Shown here one piece after another: positions 16,572 to 25,688 of a stretch of DNA of 64,000 nucleotides (the stretch's first letter is position 1; the number at the start of each line of letters is the position of its first letter). The DNA comes from DYFX01 sp964400625 (lineage in GTDB: Bacteria > Patescibacteriota > Patescibacteriia > SG8-24 > DYFX01). Both the position numbers and the translations under genes were made by a program. The DNA lies in contig CAYNUS010000004.1 in NCBI GenBank assembly GCA_964400625.1, positions 1 through 64,000 of the forward strand. The letters are read 5' to 3'. The notes beneath the pieces were generated by a model that ran no database searches, was not told the DNA's origin, and saw nothing but the letters and a program-made list of their open reading frames with translations.

Positions 16572-18582
16572 CCGGGACGGCGGCGGGTTCGGGGGCCGTC
16601 GCGGGGGCGGGAACGCGTTCGTCCCGCGGGCGGAGCCAGGCTTCCATGATGTCGCGCGCGACGGGCGTGGCGGCGCGAGAGCCTTCGCCGCCGGCCTCGA
16701 TGAGGACGGTAACGACGATCTGCGGGTCGTCGTAGGGCGCGAAGCCGGTGAACCAGGCGTGGGTCGGTTCGCCTTCGCGCCACTGCGCGGTACCGGTCTT
16801 GCCGGCCATGGGCCAGGCCGACGTGCTGAGGCTCCGAGCGGAACCGGTCAGCGCCGTCTCGCGCATGCCGCGGCGGACGATCTCGACCACCTCCGGCGCG
16901 ACGACCTGCCGCGCGACCGGTTCGGGTTCGATGCGGCGGATGGTCCGGTCGGAACGGATCTGCTTCACCACGTGCGGCGTGACGAGGTCTCCCCCGTTCG
17001 CGAAGACGGCCGTCCAGGCGGCGACCTGGAGCGGCGTCGAGAGGAGGTCGCCTTGGCCGATCGAGACGTGGTAGGTGTCGCCGATGTACCAGGGCTCGTC
17101 CTTCACGCGCTCCTTCCAGGCGGCGCTCGGCACGAAACCTTTGCCTTCGCCGGGCAGGTCGATGCCGAGCCGTTCGCCGACGCCGAAGAGGCGGTAGTAG
17201 CGCTCGATGCGCTCGATGCCGAGGCCTTCGATATGCTCCCAGCCGCCGCCGACGGCGTAGAAGAAGGTGTTCACGGATTCGGCGATGGCTTTTATGACGT
17301 TCGTGACGCCGTGGCCGCCGGGCTTCCAGTCCGGGAAGAACCAGGCGCCGTAGCGGATGCCGCCGGTCGAACGCACGGTGGTGCCGGTCGTGACGAGCTC
17401 TTCAGCAAGCGCGGCGGCGGCGACCACGAGCTTGGCGGTCGAGCCCGGCGGGAAGAGGCCCGAGACGGCGCGCGGGAAGAGCGGCTGGTTCGGGTCATCG
17501 AGCAGGTCCTTGTACTCCTTGGAGCTGATGCCGCGCGCGAACAGGTTGGCGTCGTAGCCGGGAAGGCTGACGAGCGCGAGGATCTCGCCGGTCTTGGGGT
17601 CCATGGCGACGGCGGAGGCGCGGCCGCGGCCGTTCAGACCGGCGGAAGCCTTGAGCGAGCGTTCGGCTTCGGCCTGCAGCTTGGCGTCGATGGCGAGCGT
17701 CACGTCCATGCCCTGGACCGGGTCGTCGGATGCGAGGACCTTCTGTTCGCGGCCGAATGCGTCGACCTCGATCTGCTTGCGGCCGTAGGTGCCGCGGAGC
17801 TCCGTCTCGTACGACGCCTCGACGCCCGTCTTGCCGATGGCGTCGGTCGGCAGGTAGCCGGCGTCACGCAGGCGCGCGAATTCCGCCTCGTTGATGCGTC
17901 CTTGGTAGCCGATGACGTGCGAGAGGCTCATGATCGGCTGCGTCGTGCCTTCCGGCTGGAGCAGGATCTCGCGCTTGGTGCCGGCTTTGAGCGACACGCC
18001 CGGCATGTGGCCGCTCGCGATGTCGAGACGCACGGCCTGTTCGTACTCGAGGTGCTCCTTGATGGGCACGGGCGAGGCGAGGTTCGCCGGATAGTTCCGG
18101 AGCGCCTTCTCGACGTCGACGGGCGTGATGCCGACGGACTCGGCGATGCGCACCACGAGGTCCGAGCGCTCCCCCGCGTCGCGCGGGAGGTCGGCGGGGG
18201 TGACGGTCAGCGTGAAGGCCGGCACGTTGCGCACGAGCAGGACGCCGTTGCGGTCGTGGATGACGCCGCGCTCGGCCGGGACGGCGGCGATGCGCAGGCG
18301 GTTGCCCTCGGCTTTCGAGCGGTACTCCTCGCCCAGATGCAGCTCGAGATACCCGGCGCGCGCGGTGAGGCCGGCGAGCATCAGGAAGAAGACGCCGAAG
18401 GCGGCCCCGAGGCGCATCGGAGTGAGCGAGGTGCCGATGTAGCCGTGATGCCCGAGCGGGTGGTCGCCCGACGGTTCCGTCACGGGGCCTCCGGCGGTCT
18501 CGTCGATCGTCATGACGATCGGGTCGACGATGCCGTGGCCGTCGCCCTCGACGTCAGGAAAAAGCGTGCGGCGATGCGGCAT
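16543..18582 (-). CDS. mrdA: penicillin-binding protein 2 (elongasome transpeptidase)
   Basis: 679 aa. A cytoplasmic N-terminus of about 58 residues precedes one membrane helix (about 58-80), a dimerisation domain starting AAVPAERGVIHDRNG, and the transpeptidase domain with SxxK in PPGSTAKL, SxN in AESVNTFF and KTG in MAGKTGTAQW. A Pro/Ala-rich tail ends the protein. PBP2 cross-links lateral-wall peptidoglycan. Its place after mreBCD supports MrdA over FtsI. The start overlaps mreD by 29 nt. No RodA is visible in this window. Confidence 0.93.
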   Translation of the reverse strand: MPHRRTLFPDVEGDGHGIVDPIVMTIDETAGGPVTEPSGDHPLGHHGYIGTSLTPMRLGAAFGVFFLMLAGLTARAGYLELHLGEEYRSKAEGNRLRIAAVPAERGVIHDRNGVLLVRNVPAFTLTVTPADLPRDAGERSDLVVRIAESVGITPVDVEKALRNYPANLASPVPIKEHLEYEQAVRLDIASGHMPGVSLKAGTKREILLQPEGTTQPIMSLSHVIGYQGRINEAEFARLRDAGYLPTDAIGKTGVEASYETELRGTYGRKQIEVDAFGREQKVLASDDPVQGMDVTLAIDAKLQAEAERSLKASAGLNGRGRASAVAMDPKTGEILALVSLPGYDANLFARGISSKEYKDLLDDPNQPLFPRAVSGLFPPGSTAKLVVAAAALAEELVTTGTTVRSTGGIRYGAWFFPDWKPGGHGVTNVIKAIAESVNTFFYAVGGGWEHIEGLGIERIERYYRLFGVGERLGIDLPGEGKGFVPSAAWKERVKDEPWYIGDTYHVSIGQGDLLSTPLQVAAWTAVFANGGDLVTPHVVKQIRSDRTIRRIEPEPVARQVVAPEVVEIVRRGMRETALTGSARSLSTSAWPMAGKTGTAQWREGEPTHAWFTGFAPYDDPQIVVTVLIEAGGEGSRAATPVARDIMEAWLRPRDERVPAPATAPEPAAVPVDAATSTAL

Positions 18583-19102
18583 GGGAAAGGAAGGTCCGGC
18601 TGAAGCGCCGGCGGACGCCTTCTTCGACGGCGAAGACGAGGAGCAGGAGCGCGCCGTTCACGAGCGCCTGCCGGACGGGAGCGAGGGCCGCCGCGAGCGA
18701 GAGGTCGACGACGATCGGCACCGCGCCGAAGAGCACGCGCGCGCCGTCGATCGCGGCCAGCGTGAACCAGTGGATGACGGAGACGGCCGCGGCCAGGAGG
18801 AAGCGCGCGGCGGTGCCGGCGTTCGTGAGGACGCGCCGGAAGAGCACGCGCGCGCCGAAGAAGGCGGCGAAGAGCGCGGCGAGCTCCGCGCCGAAGCCGA
18901 GGAGCCCGTGCAGGTCGAGGATCGCGCCCGCCGCGAGCGCCCAGCCGACCGCGAGCAGCGGCCGCTCGCGCACGATGCCGTACGCGACCGCGAGCGTCGC
19001 GAAGGAGATCGTCGAGAACGGGAACGGCAGATGCGAAAGGAACGCGATCTGCAGGATCGCGGTGAGGGCGGCGAGGAGGACGATGGCGAGGGCTCCGAGC
19101 AT
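18554..19102 (-). CDS. mreD: rod-shape-determining protein MreD
   Basis: 182 aa, with about five hydrophobic helices in the pattern of MreD and a short polar tail. Sequence conservation in this family is low, so the call relies on topology, length and position between mreC and mrdA. MreD is the membrane component that couples the MreB filament to wall synthases. Confidence 0.85.
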   Translation of the reverse strand: MLGALAIVLLAALTAILQIAFLSHLPFPFSTISFATLAVAYGIVRERPLLAVGWALAAGAILDLHGLLGFGAELAALFAAFFGARVLFRRVLTNAGTAARFLLAAAVSVIHWFTLAAIDGARVLFGAVPIVVDLSLAAALAPVRQALVNGALLLLVFAVEEGVRRRFSRTFLSHAASPHAFS

Positions 19103-19105
19103 GCG

Positions 19106-19906
19106 TTACGGGAACGGGATGGCGACCATGCTGACCTGGTCGTACGCGACCGGGCTCGTGATCAGCGCTTTCTTGAACGGGTTCTTCTCCTGGGTCTGGA
19201 CCTCTTCGACGCGGCCGAGCACGAGGCCGCGCGGCGTGAGGGCCTCGATGCCGGAGGTGACGATCAGGTCGCCCACCTTGATCTCCTCGTTCTGCGGGAT
19301 GAGGCGCATCTCGAGGCTGAGGCCGCGCTCGCCCTGGACGAGGCCCTGCGTGCGGTCCGCGTTCTGCACGGAGGCGCCCACGCGGCTGCGCGTATCGGTG
19401 AGCAGGAGCGCCACGGCGCTGGCGCGCTCCACCTTGAAGACCTTGCCGATCAGGACGCCGCCGGCCGCGATGACGGGCATCTCGACGGCCACGCCGTCGT
19501 CCGAGCCGCGATCGAGCAGGATGGTGTGCGTCCCCGCTTCGGGGGTGCGCGCGAGCACGCGGGCGATGACGGGGGCGGTGCGCTGCTTCTCGGCGTAGCC
19601 CAGGAGCGCGCGGAGCTCGTCGTTCTCCTCGCGGATGGAGGTGAGGCGCGCGATCTCGACGTCGCGGGCGGCGTTGTCGGCCCGCAGGCGCTCGTTCTCC
19701 GCGATGATCTCCCCTACCCGGAACGGGGCGCCGACGGTCTGGCGGAAGGAGCCGGCCGCCGCGGCGAGCCGTGCCTCCTGGACGGAAAGCTTCCGCATGA
19801 GCCAGGTCTCCGCGTTCGAGAGGGCGCCGAGGAAGTGCAGGAAGAACAAGAGACCGCCGGCGGCGACGGTCAGGATCGTCAGGCGGGAACGCGTGAGCGG
19901 CGTCAT
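19106..19906 (-). CDS. mreC: rod-shape-determining protein MreC
   Basis: 266 aa. One N-terminal membrane helix (about residues 8-25), a coiled coil (about 60-95) and the double beta-barrel MreC domain with VIARVLARTPEAGTHTILLDRG, ADRTQGLVQG and GDLIVTSGI. MreC organises PBP2 and RodA outside the membrane. It sits 9 nt downstream of mreB. Confidence 0.95.
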   Translation of the reverse strand: MTPLTRSRLTILTVAAGGLLFFLHFLGALSNAETWLMRKLSVQEARLAAAAGSFRQTVGAPFRVGEIIAENERLRADNAARDVEIARLTSIREENDELRALLGYAEKQRTAPVIARVLARTPEAGTHTILLDRGSDDGVAVEMPVIAAGGVLIGKVFKVERASAVALLLTDTRSRVGASVQNADRTQGLVQGERGLSLEMRLIPQNEEIKVGDLIVTSGIEALTPRGLVLGRVEEVQTQEKNPFKKALITSPVAYDQVSMVAIPFP

Positions 19907-19915
19907 GAGCCTTCC

Positions 19916-20971
19916 TTAGGCCCTGGACGTGGCTTCGGAAGCCGAGGGCAAGGCGATGGTCTTGAGGAGGTCCGGGCTCTCGAGGAGCATGCCGGTGCCG
20001 CGGACGACGCAGGTGAGCGGATCGTCGGCGATGCGGACGGGGATCTCGGCGGCCTTGGAGATGACCTTGTCGAGCTCCTTGAGGAGCGCGCCGCCGCCCG
20101 TGAGGACGATGCCGCGCTCGTAGATGTCGGCGACGAGTTCCGGAGGCGTCTGTTCGAGGGTCGCCTTGATGTTGTCCACGATGGAGCGCACCGAGCGATG
20201 GATGGATTCCCGGATCTGCGCGTCGTTCACGATGATCTCCTTCGGGAGGCCGGTCAGGAGGTCGCGGCCGCGCATCTCGTATTCGAGCGGCGTCTCGAGT
20301 TCGGCCGCGGAACCGATGGCGCACTTGATGATTTCCGCGGCATGTTCGCCGAGCAGGAGGTTGAAGGTGTCGCGGGCGTACTGAACAATGTTCTTGTTCA
20401 TTTCATCGCCGGCCACGGCGAGCGACTTCCAGGTCACGACGCCGCGCAGGGAGATGACGGCGATCTCCGTCTTGCCGCCGCCGATGTCGACGACCATGTT
20501 GCCGATGGCTTCCTCGATCGGCAGGCGCGCGCCGATCGCGGCGGCCATGGGGCTCTCGATCAGGAAGACCTCGCGGGCGCCGGCGGAGAGCGCGGCGTCC
20601 TCGACGGCCTTGCGTTCGACTTCGGTGATCTCGAGCGGCACGCCGATGATGATGCGCGGGCGCGGCACGACGGTGAAGCCGTCATGGTGGACCTTCTCGA
20701 TGAAGTAGCGGAGCATCTTCTCCGTCACTTCGAAGTCCGAGATGATGCCTTTCGAGAGCGGGCGGGTGGTGACGATGTGCGCCGGCGTCTTGCCGACCAT
20801 CTCCTTGGCTTCCTTGCCGACGGCCAAGATCTGGCTGGTGCGCGTGTTGACCGCCACGACCGAAGGCTCGTTGATCACGATCCCCTTCTCCTTCACGAAG
20901 ACGCGCGTCGAAGAGGTGCCGAGATCGATGCCCAGATCCTTGGAAAACCGTCCGAAAAGGCTGTTCAGCAT
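19916..20971 (-). CDS. mreB: rod-shape-determining protein MreB
   Basis: 351 aa actin homologue. The phosphate 1 motif DLGTSSTRVFV, the MVVDIGGGKTEIAV motif and the adenosine motif GIVLTGGGALLKELD are all present. MreB filaments guide lateral wall growth, so the cell is probably rod-shaped. It heads mreB-mreC-mreD-mrdA. A possible -10 (TATGGT on the minus strand at 21004-21009) lies 33 nt upstream of the start. Confidence 0.97.
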   Translation of the reverse strand: MLNSLFGRFSKDLGIDLGTSSTRVFVKEKGIVINEPSVVAVNTRTSQILAVGKEAKEMVGKTPAHIVTTRPLSKGIISDFEVTEKMLRYFIEKVHHDGFTVVPRPRIIIGVPLEITEVERKAVEDAALSAGAREVFLIESPMAAAIGARLPIEEAIGNMVVDIGGGKTEIAVISLRGVVTWKSLAVAGDEMNKNIVQYARDTFNLLLGEHAAEIIKCAIGSAAELETPLEYEMRGRDLLTGLPKEIIVNDAQIRESIHRSVRSIVDNIKATLEQTPPELVADIYERGIVLTGGGALLKELDKVISKAAEIPVRIADDPLTCVVRGTGMLLESPDLLKTIALPSASEATSRA

Positions 20972-21028
20972 GGGGACTGCCTAGGCGTTAGGAATCGAAC
21001 CTTACCATACCCTCAGATGACGCGCAAA

Positions 21029-21050
21029 AACCGCGTATCTTACGGGATTT
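21029..21050 (-). terminator. weak candidate terminator
   Basis: On the minus strand a bulged stem (CCCGT...ACGCGG) is followed by TTTTTG, directly after the stop of the 126-aa membrane protein gene. The stem is imperfect, so confidence is low. Confidence 0.35.
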
Positions 21051-21431
21051 TCACCTTCCGGAGCGGAAGGAGATGAGGAAAAACTCCAGGATGGTCATGG
21101 TGGCGACGAAGAGCATCAGGTTCCACCAGGTCAGGAGCGAGCGGGATTGGAGTGCCAGGGAGCCGGCCAGGAGGAGGGTCAGGAGGACGCTCTGGCGGAA
21201 GGAGGTGGCGGCGTGGCGCGAAACGGGCTCGTGGCGGTGAGCCAAGGCGCGGAAGGCCAAGCCGGCGATCGAGAAGGTGCCGATGAACGCCAGGCAAAGC
21301 GCCGCGTAGAAGAGGAAGAGCCCGAGCACGCCGGCGCCGGCCGGGTCGATCGTCCAGAGGACGGACGCCCAACCGAGCCAGCAGAGCGCGGTAGCGAGGG
21401 CCATCCAGAAGAAATACTGCCTGAGGGTCAT
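21051..21431 (-). CDS. small multi-pass membrane protein
   Basis: 126 aa with about four hydrophobic helices (about residues 5-27, 33-60, 80-96 and 100-120) and short polar loops. No catalytic motif and no family I can name. It has its own TATACT -10 seven bases upstream of the ATG, so it is probably expressed leaderless. It is located between the DUF721 gene and mreB. Confidence 0.7.
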   Translation of the reverse strand: MTLRQYFFWMALATALCWLGWASVLWTIDPAGAGVLGLFLFYAALCLAFIGTFSIAGLAFRALAHRHEPVSRHAATSFRQSVLLTLLLAGSLALQSRSLLTWWNLMLFVATMTILEFFLISFRSGR

Positions 21432-21438
21432 ATACGAA

Positions 21439-21444
21439 AGTATA
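21439..21444 (-). promoter_or_regulatory. -10 element of a leaderless promoter
   Basis: Minus-strand TATACT ends 7 nt before the ATG at 21431. No clear -35. Confidence 0.45.
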
Positions 21445-21473
21445 CCCGTTTCGCGACGCCGGCGCGAAACGCC

Positions 21474-21767
21474 TTATCTCCAGGGCGCGAGCATGAAGCG
21501 GATGCGTTCGACGCCGGCTTCGGCGAGGCCTTCGCGGAGGGAGGCTTCGGCGGCCTTGAGCGCGTAGGCGGCGGCGGAACTCCGGCAGGCCACGGTCAGC
21601 GTCCCCTGCTCCAGCTTCAGCGTCTTGAAAGCGTGGGCGTGCTCCCCCGGCAGGACCGCGCGGGCGCGTTCCTCGAAGATCGCAAGGACGCGCGCCCTCG
21701 CGAGCTTGGGGGCGAGGCCGCTCTTCTCCATGGATTCCGGCAGGATCTTTCCGATCTTCGTGAACAT
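21474..21767 (-). CDS. DUF721 (DciA-like) protein
   Basis: 97 aa. A short N-terminal helical part is followed by the DUF721 beta core (LKLEQGTLTVACRSSAAAYAL, then AEAGVERIRFML). DciA proteins in the family help load the replicative helicase, but small CPR members are uncharacterised and that role is only inferred. It starts 8 nt after the helicase-nuclease gene stop and is probably cotranscribed with it. Confidence 0.65.
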   Translation of the reverse strand: MFTKIGKILPESMEKSGLAPKLARARVLAIFEERARAVLPGEHAHAFKTLKLEQGTLTVACRSSAAAYALKAAEASLREGLAEAGVERIRFMLAPWR

Positions 21768-21775
21768 AGGCGGAG

Positions 21776-24664
21776 TCAGAGCACCTTGAACCGGCAGATG
21801 TCCTTGAAATCGCACCACTTGCAGGTGTGCTCCCCCGGCGTCGGCGCGAAGTCGGACGTGGCGAGTTCGGTGATGCGTTCCTCGAGCTTGGCCCGGACCT
21901 TCTCGAGGTCCTTGGCCGGCTCGACGGGCGTGACGACGTCGTCGTTCACGAACCAGAACCGCATGTCGGCGGTCTCGGCGCCGTGCACGTCCTTGAGCGC
22001 CAGCTGGTAGATGGCGAGCTGGGCCTTCATCTCGGCGGGGATCTCGTCCTTCGCCTTGCCGGTCTTGTAGTCGATGATGACGGCGCGGCCGTCGGGCAGC
22101 TTGTCGACGCGGTCGATCTTGCCGCGGACGGTGTACGGGCCGATCTTGATCGAGAACGGAGACTCGACGAGCCAAGGCTGGGGCCGTTCCTCCAAGGTGC
22201 GCTTGCGGACGTGCTTCACCGCGGCGCGGCCGGCGTCGTGGTAGCGCGTCTTCTGCACGGAGTCCTCGTACCACTCCCCGTCCCAGAGCGATTCGTACAG
22301 CGCGACGACCTCCTCTTCCGACATCGGCGCGGCCGGCGTTTCCATGTACTTCGCGATGAACGCTTCCGCGACGGCATGGATCGTCTTGCCGAAGTTGAGC
22401 TGGCCCTTGTCGATCGTCGGGATCTTGAGCAGGTGCGCGAACTTGTACTGCAGGGGGCAGTTCTCGTAGGCGGCCAGCTGGGAGAAGCTGTAGTCCTTGG
22501 GCATCTCGAGCGTGTAGGCGCCGTCCTCCGCGGGCGCGGGTTCCTCGGCGTCGAAGGCGGAAGCGGCCGCGGCGCGGAGGTCGCGCATCAGCTTCTTGGC
22601 GTCCGGGATGGCGTCGAGCTCCACCAGGAAGCGCGAGGGCTTCTTCTTGCGCGCGCCGCCGACGTCTTCCGCGCCGGTGAGATACAGGCGGTCCTTGGCG
22701 CGCGTGCAGGCGACGTAGAAGAGGCGCCGTTCCTCTTCGAGGTGCGGGTCGCCTTCGGACGGCAGGGTCTCCTTCACGAGCGCGTCGGGGTACGGGATGG
22801 CCTCGTGGTGGCGGCGCGTCGGGAAGCGGCCGTCGACGAGCTGGACGACGAAGACCGTCGGGAATTCGAGGCCCTTCGAGGTGTGCGCCGTCATGAGCTT
22901 CACGGTCTCGGGGCCTTCGTTGATGTCGAACGGCACCGAGCCTTCCTCGCCGGACTCGATCTCCCAATCGAGCTGGCGCATGTAGCCGCGGAGCGTCGGG
23001 CGCGGCTCGCCTTCCTCGTACGACTGGATGGCGCGCACGAACTGGTTCAGGTGGCGGATGGCTTCGAGGCGTTCCGGCGCGTCGTCGAGCACGAGGTCCG
23101 CATAATAGCCGGAGTCGACGAAGATCTCCTTCAGGAGGCGCGAAGGATACGTGCGCACCGAGCGTTCGGAATGCTTCTCGATGAGCGCGCGGATCTTGCG
23201 GAAGGCGGCGAGCGTCTCCGGCGGGAAATCGGAGCCGGCCGACAGGAGCGATTCCCAGAGCGAGCGGGAATGCTTCCGCGCGTCATGCGCGAGCGCGACC
23301 AGGTCCTTCTCCGGCACGCCGAAGATCTTCCAGGAAAGCGTGCGGAAGAGCGCCGGGCTTTCGTGGTAGTTGTCGAGCAGTTTCAGGTAGCAGATGGCGT
23401 CCTGGATGACTGGCTTGGCGTAGAGGCCCTTGGAGGCCACGTAGAGATGCGGGATGCCTTCGCGGGCGAGCGCCTCGAGGAACGGCTTGGCGTGCGCGTT
23501 GGCGCGGAAGAGGACGGCGAAATCGTTCCAGGCGAGCGTCTCGTCCTCCTCCTTGATGCGGCGGATCTCGGAAGCGACCGTCTCGGCTTCGGCCTGCAGG
23601 TCCTCGCCGGTGAGACGCACGATATCGGCGCCCGTGCCGCGGTCGGCCTTCAGCCGCTTGGAAAGCGCTTTCTTGCCTGACGCAAGCTTGTGTTCAAGGC
23701 GGTTCGGGTCGTTCTGCTTGATGAAGAGATAGCTCGCGTCGAGGATCTCCTGCTTGGAGCGGTAGTTCGTCGTCAAAAAGACCTGGGCGGCCTTCGGGTG
23801 GTCGTCCATGAAGCCCAGGATGTTCGAGACGCTCGCGCCGCGGAACTTATAGATGGATTGGTCGTCGTCGCCCACGACCGTGACGTTGCCGTCCTCCCCC
23901 GCCAGGAGCCGCACGAGCTCGTACTGCGCGTAGTTGGTGTCCTGGAACTCGTCGACCAGGATGTACTTGAAGCGCTTGCGGAACATCGCGAGCACCGCGG
24001 GCCGTTCCTTGAGCAGCTTGATGCTGTAGGCGATGAGATCGCCGAAATCGAGCGCCTTGTTCTCGACCAGGATCTTCTGGTACGCGGCGAAGGCGCGCGC
24101 GACTTCCTCGAACCGTTCCTTTTCCTCCAGCGCTTCGGGTGCGGAGTTCGTGGCGAACGCCGCATAGTCCTCGGGCGAGACGACCTCGTCCTTGGCGCGG
24201 CTGAAGTGCTTCAGGAGGTCGTGGATGAACTTCGAAGGGTCGCCGAGCGGGCGGTAGTAGTCGAGCCCGAGCTCGGCGAGGTGCTGGCGCGCCATGAGCC
24301 AGGCGCCCGTCTCGTTCAGGAGCCGGAAGTCGCCGGGCAGGCCGATATCGACGCCGCGCTCGCGGAGGACGCGTTCGCAGAAGGCGTGGAAGGTGGAGAT
24401 CCAGAGCTCGACGTAGCCCATCGGCAGGAGCTTGTCGACGCGCTCCTCCATCTCCGTCGCCGCCTTCTCGGTGAAGGTGAGCGCCAGGATCTCCCCCGGG
24501 CCGGCCTTGCCCGTGGCGATGAGCCAGGCGATGCGCTTGGCGATGACGGTCGTCTTGCCCGTGCCGGCGCCGGCCACGATCAAGAGCGGCCCTTCGGTAT
24601 GGGTCACCGCGGCCTTCTGCTCCGGGTTCAGGCCCTCCAGGAGGGCGTCGGCGTCCATTGACAT
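21776..24664 (-). CDS. UvrD/PcrA-type helicase fused to RecB-like (PD-(D/E)XK) nuclease
   Basis: About 962 aa. Superfamily 1A helicase motifs appear in order: Q-motif GLNPEQKAAV, Walker A AGAGTGKT, motif Ia LTFTEKAATEM, DEFQDT (Walker B), VVGDDDQSIYKFRGA and the later motifs ending FYVACTRAKDRLYLTG. The C-terminal ~250 residues are a nuclease domain with LNFGKTIHAVAEAF, GKIDRVDKLPDGRAVIIDYKTGK, and cysteines in ENCPLQYKF and the final CKWCDFKDIC. That Cys spacing matches the iron-sulfur staple of AddB/Cas4-type nucleases. It probably resects DNA ends in repair. The start at 24664 is preferred over the ATG two codons later only by position. Confidence 0.93.
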   Translation of the reverse strand: MSMDADALLEGLNPEQKAAVTHTEGPLLIVAGAGTGKTTVIAKRIAWLIATGKAGPGEILALTFTEKAATEMEERVDKLLPMGYVELWISTFHAFCERVLRERGVDIGLPGDFRLLNETGAWLMARQHLAELGLDYYRPLGDPSKFIHDLLKHFSRAKDEVVSPEDYAAFATNSAPEALEEKERFEEVARAFAAYQKILVENKALDFGDLIAYSIKLLKERPAVLAMFRKRFKYILVDEFQDTNYAQYELVRLLAGEDGNVTVVGDDDQSIYKFRGASVSNILGFMDDHPKAAQVFLTTNYRSKQEILDASYLFIKQNDPNRLEHKLASGKKALSKRLKADRGTGADIVRLTGEDLQAEAETVASEIRRIKEEDETLAWNDFAVLFRANAHAKPFLEALAREGIPHLYVASKGLYAKPVIQDAICYLKLLDNYHESPALFRTLSWKIFGVPEKDLVALAHDARKHSRSLWESLLSAGSDFPPETLAAFRKIRALIEKHSERSVRTYPSRLLKEIFVDSGYYADLVLDDAPERLEAIRHLNQFVRAIQSYEEGEPRPTLRGYMRQLDWEIESGEEGSVPFDINEGPETVKLMTAHTSKGLEFPTVFVVQLVDGRFPTRRHHEAIPYPDALVKETLPSEGDPHLEEERRLFYVACTRAKDRLYLTGAEDVGGARKKKPSRFLVELDAIPDAKKLMRDLRAAAASAFDAEEPAPAEDGAYTLEMPKDYSFSQLAAYENCPLQYKFAHLLKIPTIDKGQLNFGKTIHAVAEAFIAKYMETPAAPMSEEEVVALYESLWDGEWYEDSVQKTRYHDAGRAAVKHVRKRTLEERPQPWLVESPFSIKIGPYTVRGKIDRVDKLPDGRAVIIDYKTGKAKDEIPAEMKAQLAIYQLALKDVHGAETADMRFWFVNDDVVTPVEPAKDLEKVRAKLEERITELATSDFAPTPGEHTCKWCDFKDICRFKVL

Positions 24665-24744
24665 ATGGCTCGTTTTAGGGTATCCTAGCACGTTCGCCGT
24701 CCCTTCCCGTACCGTTTCCCACAACCCCGACCCGGAGGCCCGAA

Positions 24745-25107
24745 ATGCACAAGAAGCTCTTCATCGTCGACGACGACCCGTCCATCATCAAGGTCTACGA
24801 ACGGATGCTCCGGCCCATGCTGGAGACGAACGGCGTCGAGGTCCAGATGTTCGGCGACCCCGGCTCCCTGCTCGAGGCCGTCGCGCGCGAGGGCATGCCC
24901 ACGGCGCTCGTGACCGACGACCGCATGCCGGTCATGTCCGGCCGCGCGCTCGCCGCGCACCTGCGCGGCCGCGGCTTCGCCGGCAAGATCCTGATGGTCT
25001 CCGGCACCGCGGACGACGACGTCCGCGCCTCCGGCGTCGACGAGCTCCTCCAGAAGCCGGTCGACACCGCGCTCCTGCGCAACGCCGTCCGCGGCCTCCT
25101 CGGCTGA
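24745..25107 (+). CDS. single-domain response regulator (receiver only)
   Basis: 120 aa. VDDDP at the N-terminus forms the acidic pocket, Asp in VTDDRMPVMSG is the phosphoacceptor, and LLQKPVD carries the conserved lysine. There is no output domain and no kinase nearby, so it probably acts by protein contact, like CheY or Spo0F. A GGAGG ribosome binding site precedes the ATG. It is divergent from the helicase-nuclease gene with an 80-bp spacer and has its own terminator. Confidence 0.93.
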   Translation: MHKKLFIVDDDPSIIKVYERMLRPMLETNGVEVQMFGDPGSLLEAVAREGMPTALVTDDRMPVMSGRALAAHLRGRGFAGKILMVSGTADDDVRASGVDELLQKPVDTALLRNAVRGLLG

Positions 25108-25138
25108 ACCGTCCGCTCCCCACTCGGAGCGAACGAAG

Positions 25139-25173
25139 AACCCCGCCTCTCACGAGCGCGGGGTTTGTCTTTT
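25139..25173 (+). terminator. intrinsic terminator between convergent genes
   Basis: CCCCGC/GCGGGG stem extended by AA/TT and followed by TTTGTCTTTTT. It probably works in both directions. Confidence 0.85.
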
Positions 25174-25607
25174 TACGCGTGGGCCATCTCCAGGGCCTCG
25201 AAGGAGATGTTGGCCTCCGCATCGATGCGGGCGAGCACGTTCTGGACCTCGAGGTCCGGGTACTTCGCGAGGATCATCGCGCGGGCCGCGGCGAGGTCGG
25301 CGGCGTGCTTGGCATGCTCGGCCTCGTCGCTCTCGAAGGCCTTGCGGCCGCCGTAGGCGCCGCAGTCGGTGTGGTTCATGAGGACCACGCGGCCGACGTT
25401 ATGGAGCCGCTTCGAGATGTCGAGCTGGCGCATGACGAACTCGGCGTCGGTCTCCTTGGCCGGGGCGACGAGGTTCTTGACGACGCCGGCGATCGAGACG
25501 ACGTCGATGTCCCCGAGGAGGTTCTCCTTCTCGAGATAGGCCTTGATGTCCGCGGCGAAGCGGAAATCGATGCAGTGGAAGATGATGGTCGAGCAGTCGT
25601 GGCGCAT
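25173..25607 (-). CDS. beta-carbonic-anhydrase-like protein (single domain)
   Basis: 144 aa, shorter than classical beta-carbonic anhydrases. Cys12 in CIDFR (C-x-D-x-R) and His78/Cys81 in HTDCGAYGG reproduce the zinc ligands and the Asp-Arg dyad of that family. The rest is compact and lacks the long N-terminal arm. Activity (CO2 hydration or hydrolysis of a related substrate) is inferred. A two-domain paralogue with a degenerate N-terminal copy lies immediately upstream on the same strand. Confidence 0.78.
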   Translation of the reverse strand: MRHDCSTIIFHCIDFRFAADIKAYLEKENLLGDIDVVSIAGVVKNLVAPAKETDAEFVMRQLDISKRLHNVGRVVLMNHTDCGAYGGRKAFESDEAEHAKHAADLAAARAMILAKYPDLEVQNVLARIDAEANISFEALEMAHA

Positions 25608-25656
25608 ACGCGGTTGATGAATGACCGGGATAATCTAGCAGGCGGTCCCGGAATTG

Positions 25657-25683
25657 AAAAGGCCCTCCTGTCAAGGGAGGGCC
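25657..25683 (-). terminator. intrinsic terminator after the two-domain CA-like gene
   Basis: Perfect 8-bp stem GGCCCTCC/GGAGGGCC (25661-25683), with AAAA on the plus strand giving a T-tract on the minus strand. Confidence 0.85.
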
Positions 25684-25688
25684 GGAGG

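Noticed and set aside
20980..21005. tRNA-like T-arm (GGTTCGATTCC on the minus strand) upstream of mreB
   Set aside because: There is no matching anticodon arm, D-arm or acceptor stem around it.
18512..21076. Long plus-strand open frame of about 850 codons
   Set aside because: It lies antisense to mrdA, mreD, mreC and mreB and has a shadow composition (Arg/Glu/Asp/Val/Gly). High GC makes long antisense frames common.
25620..25650. Possible -10 upstream of the single-domain carbonic-anhydrase-like gene
   Set aside because: TAGATT-like only, with no -35. It was too weak to list.
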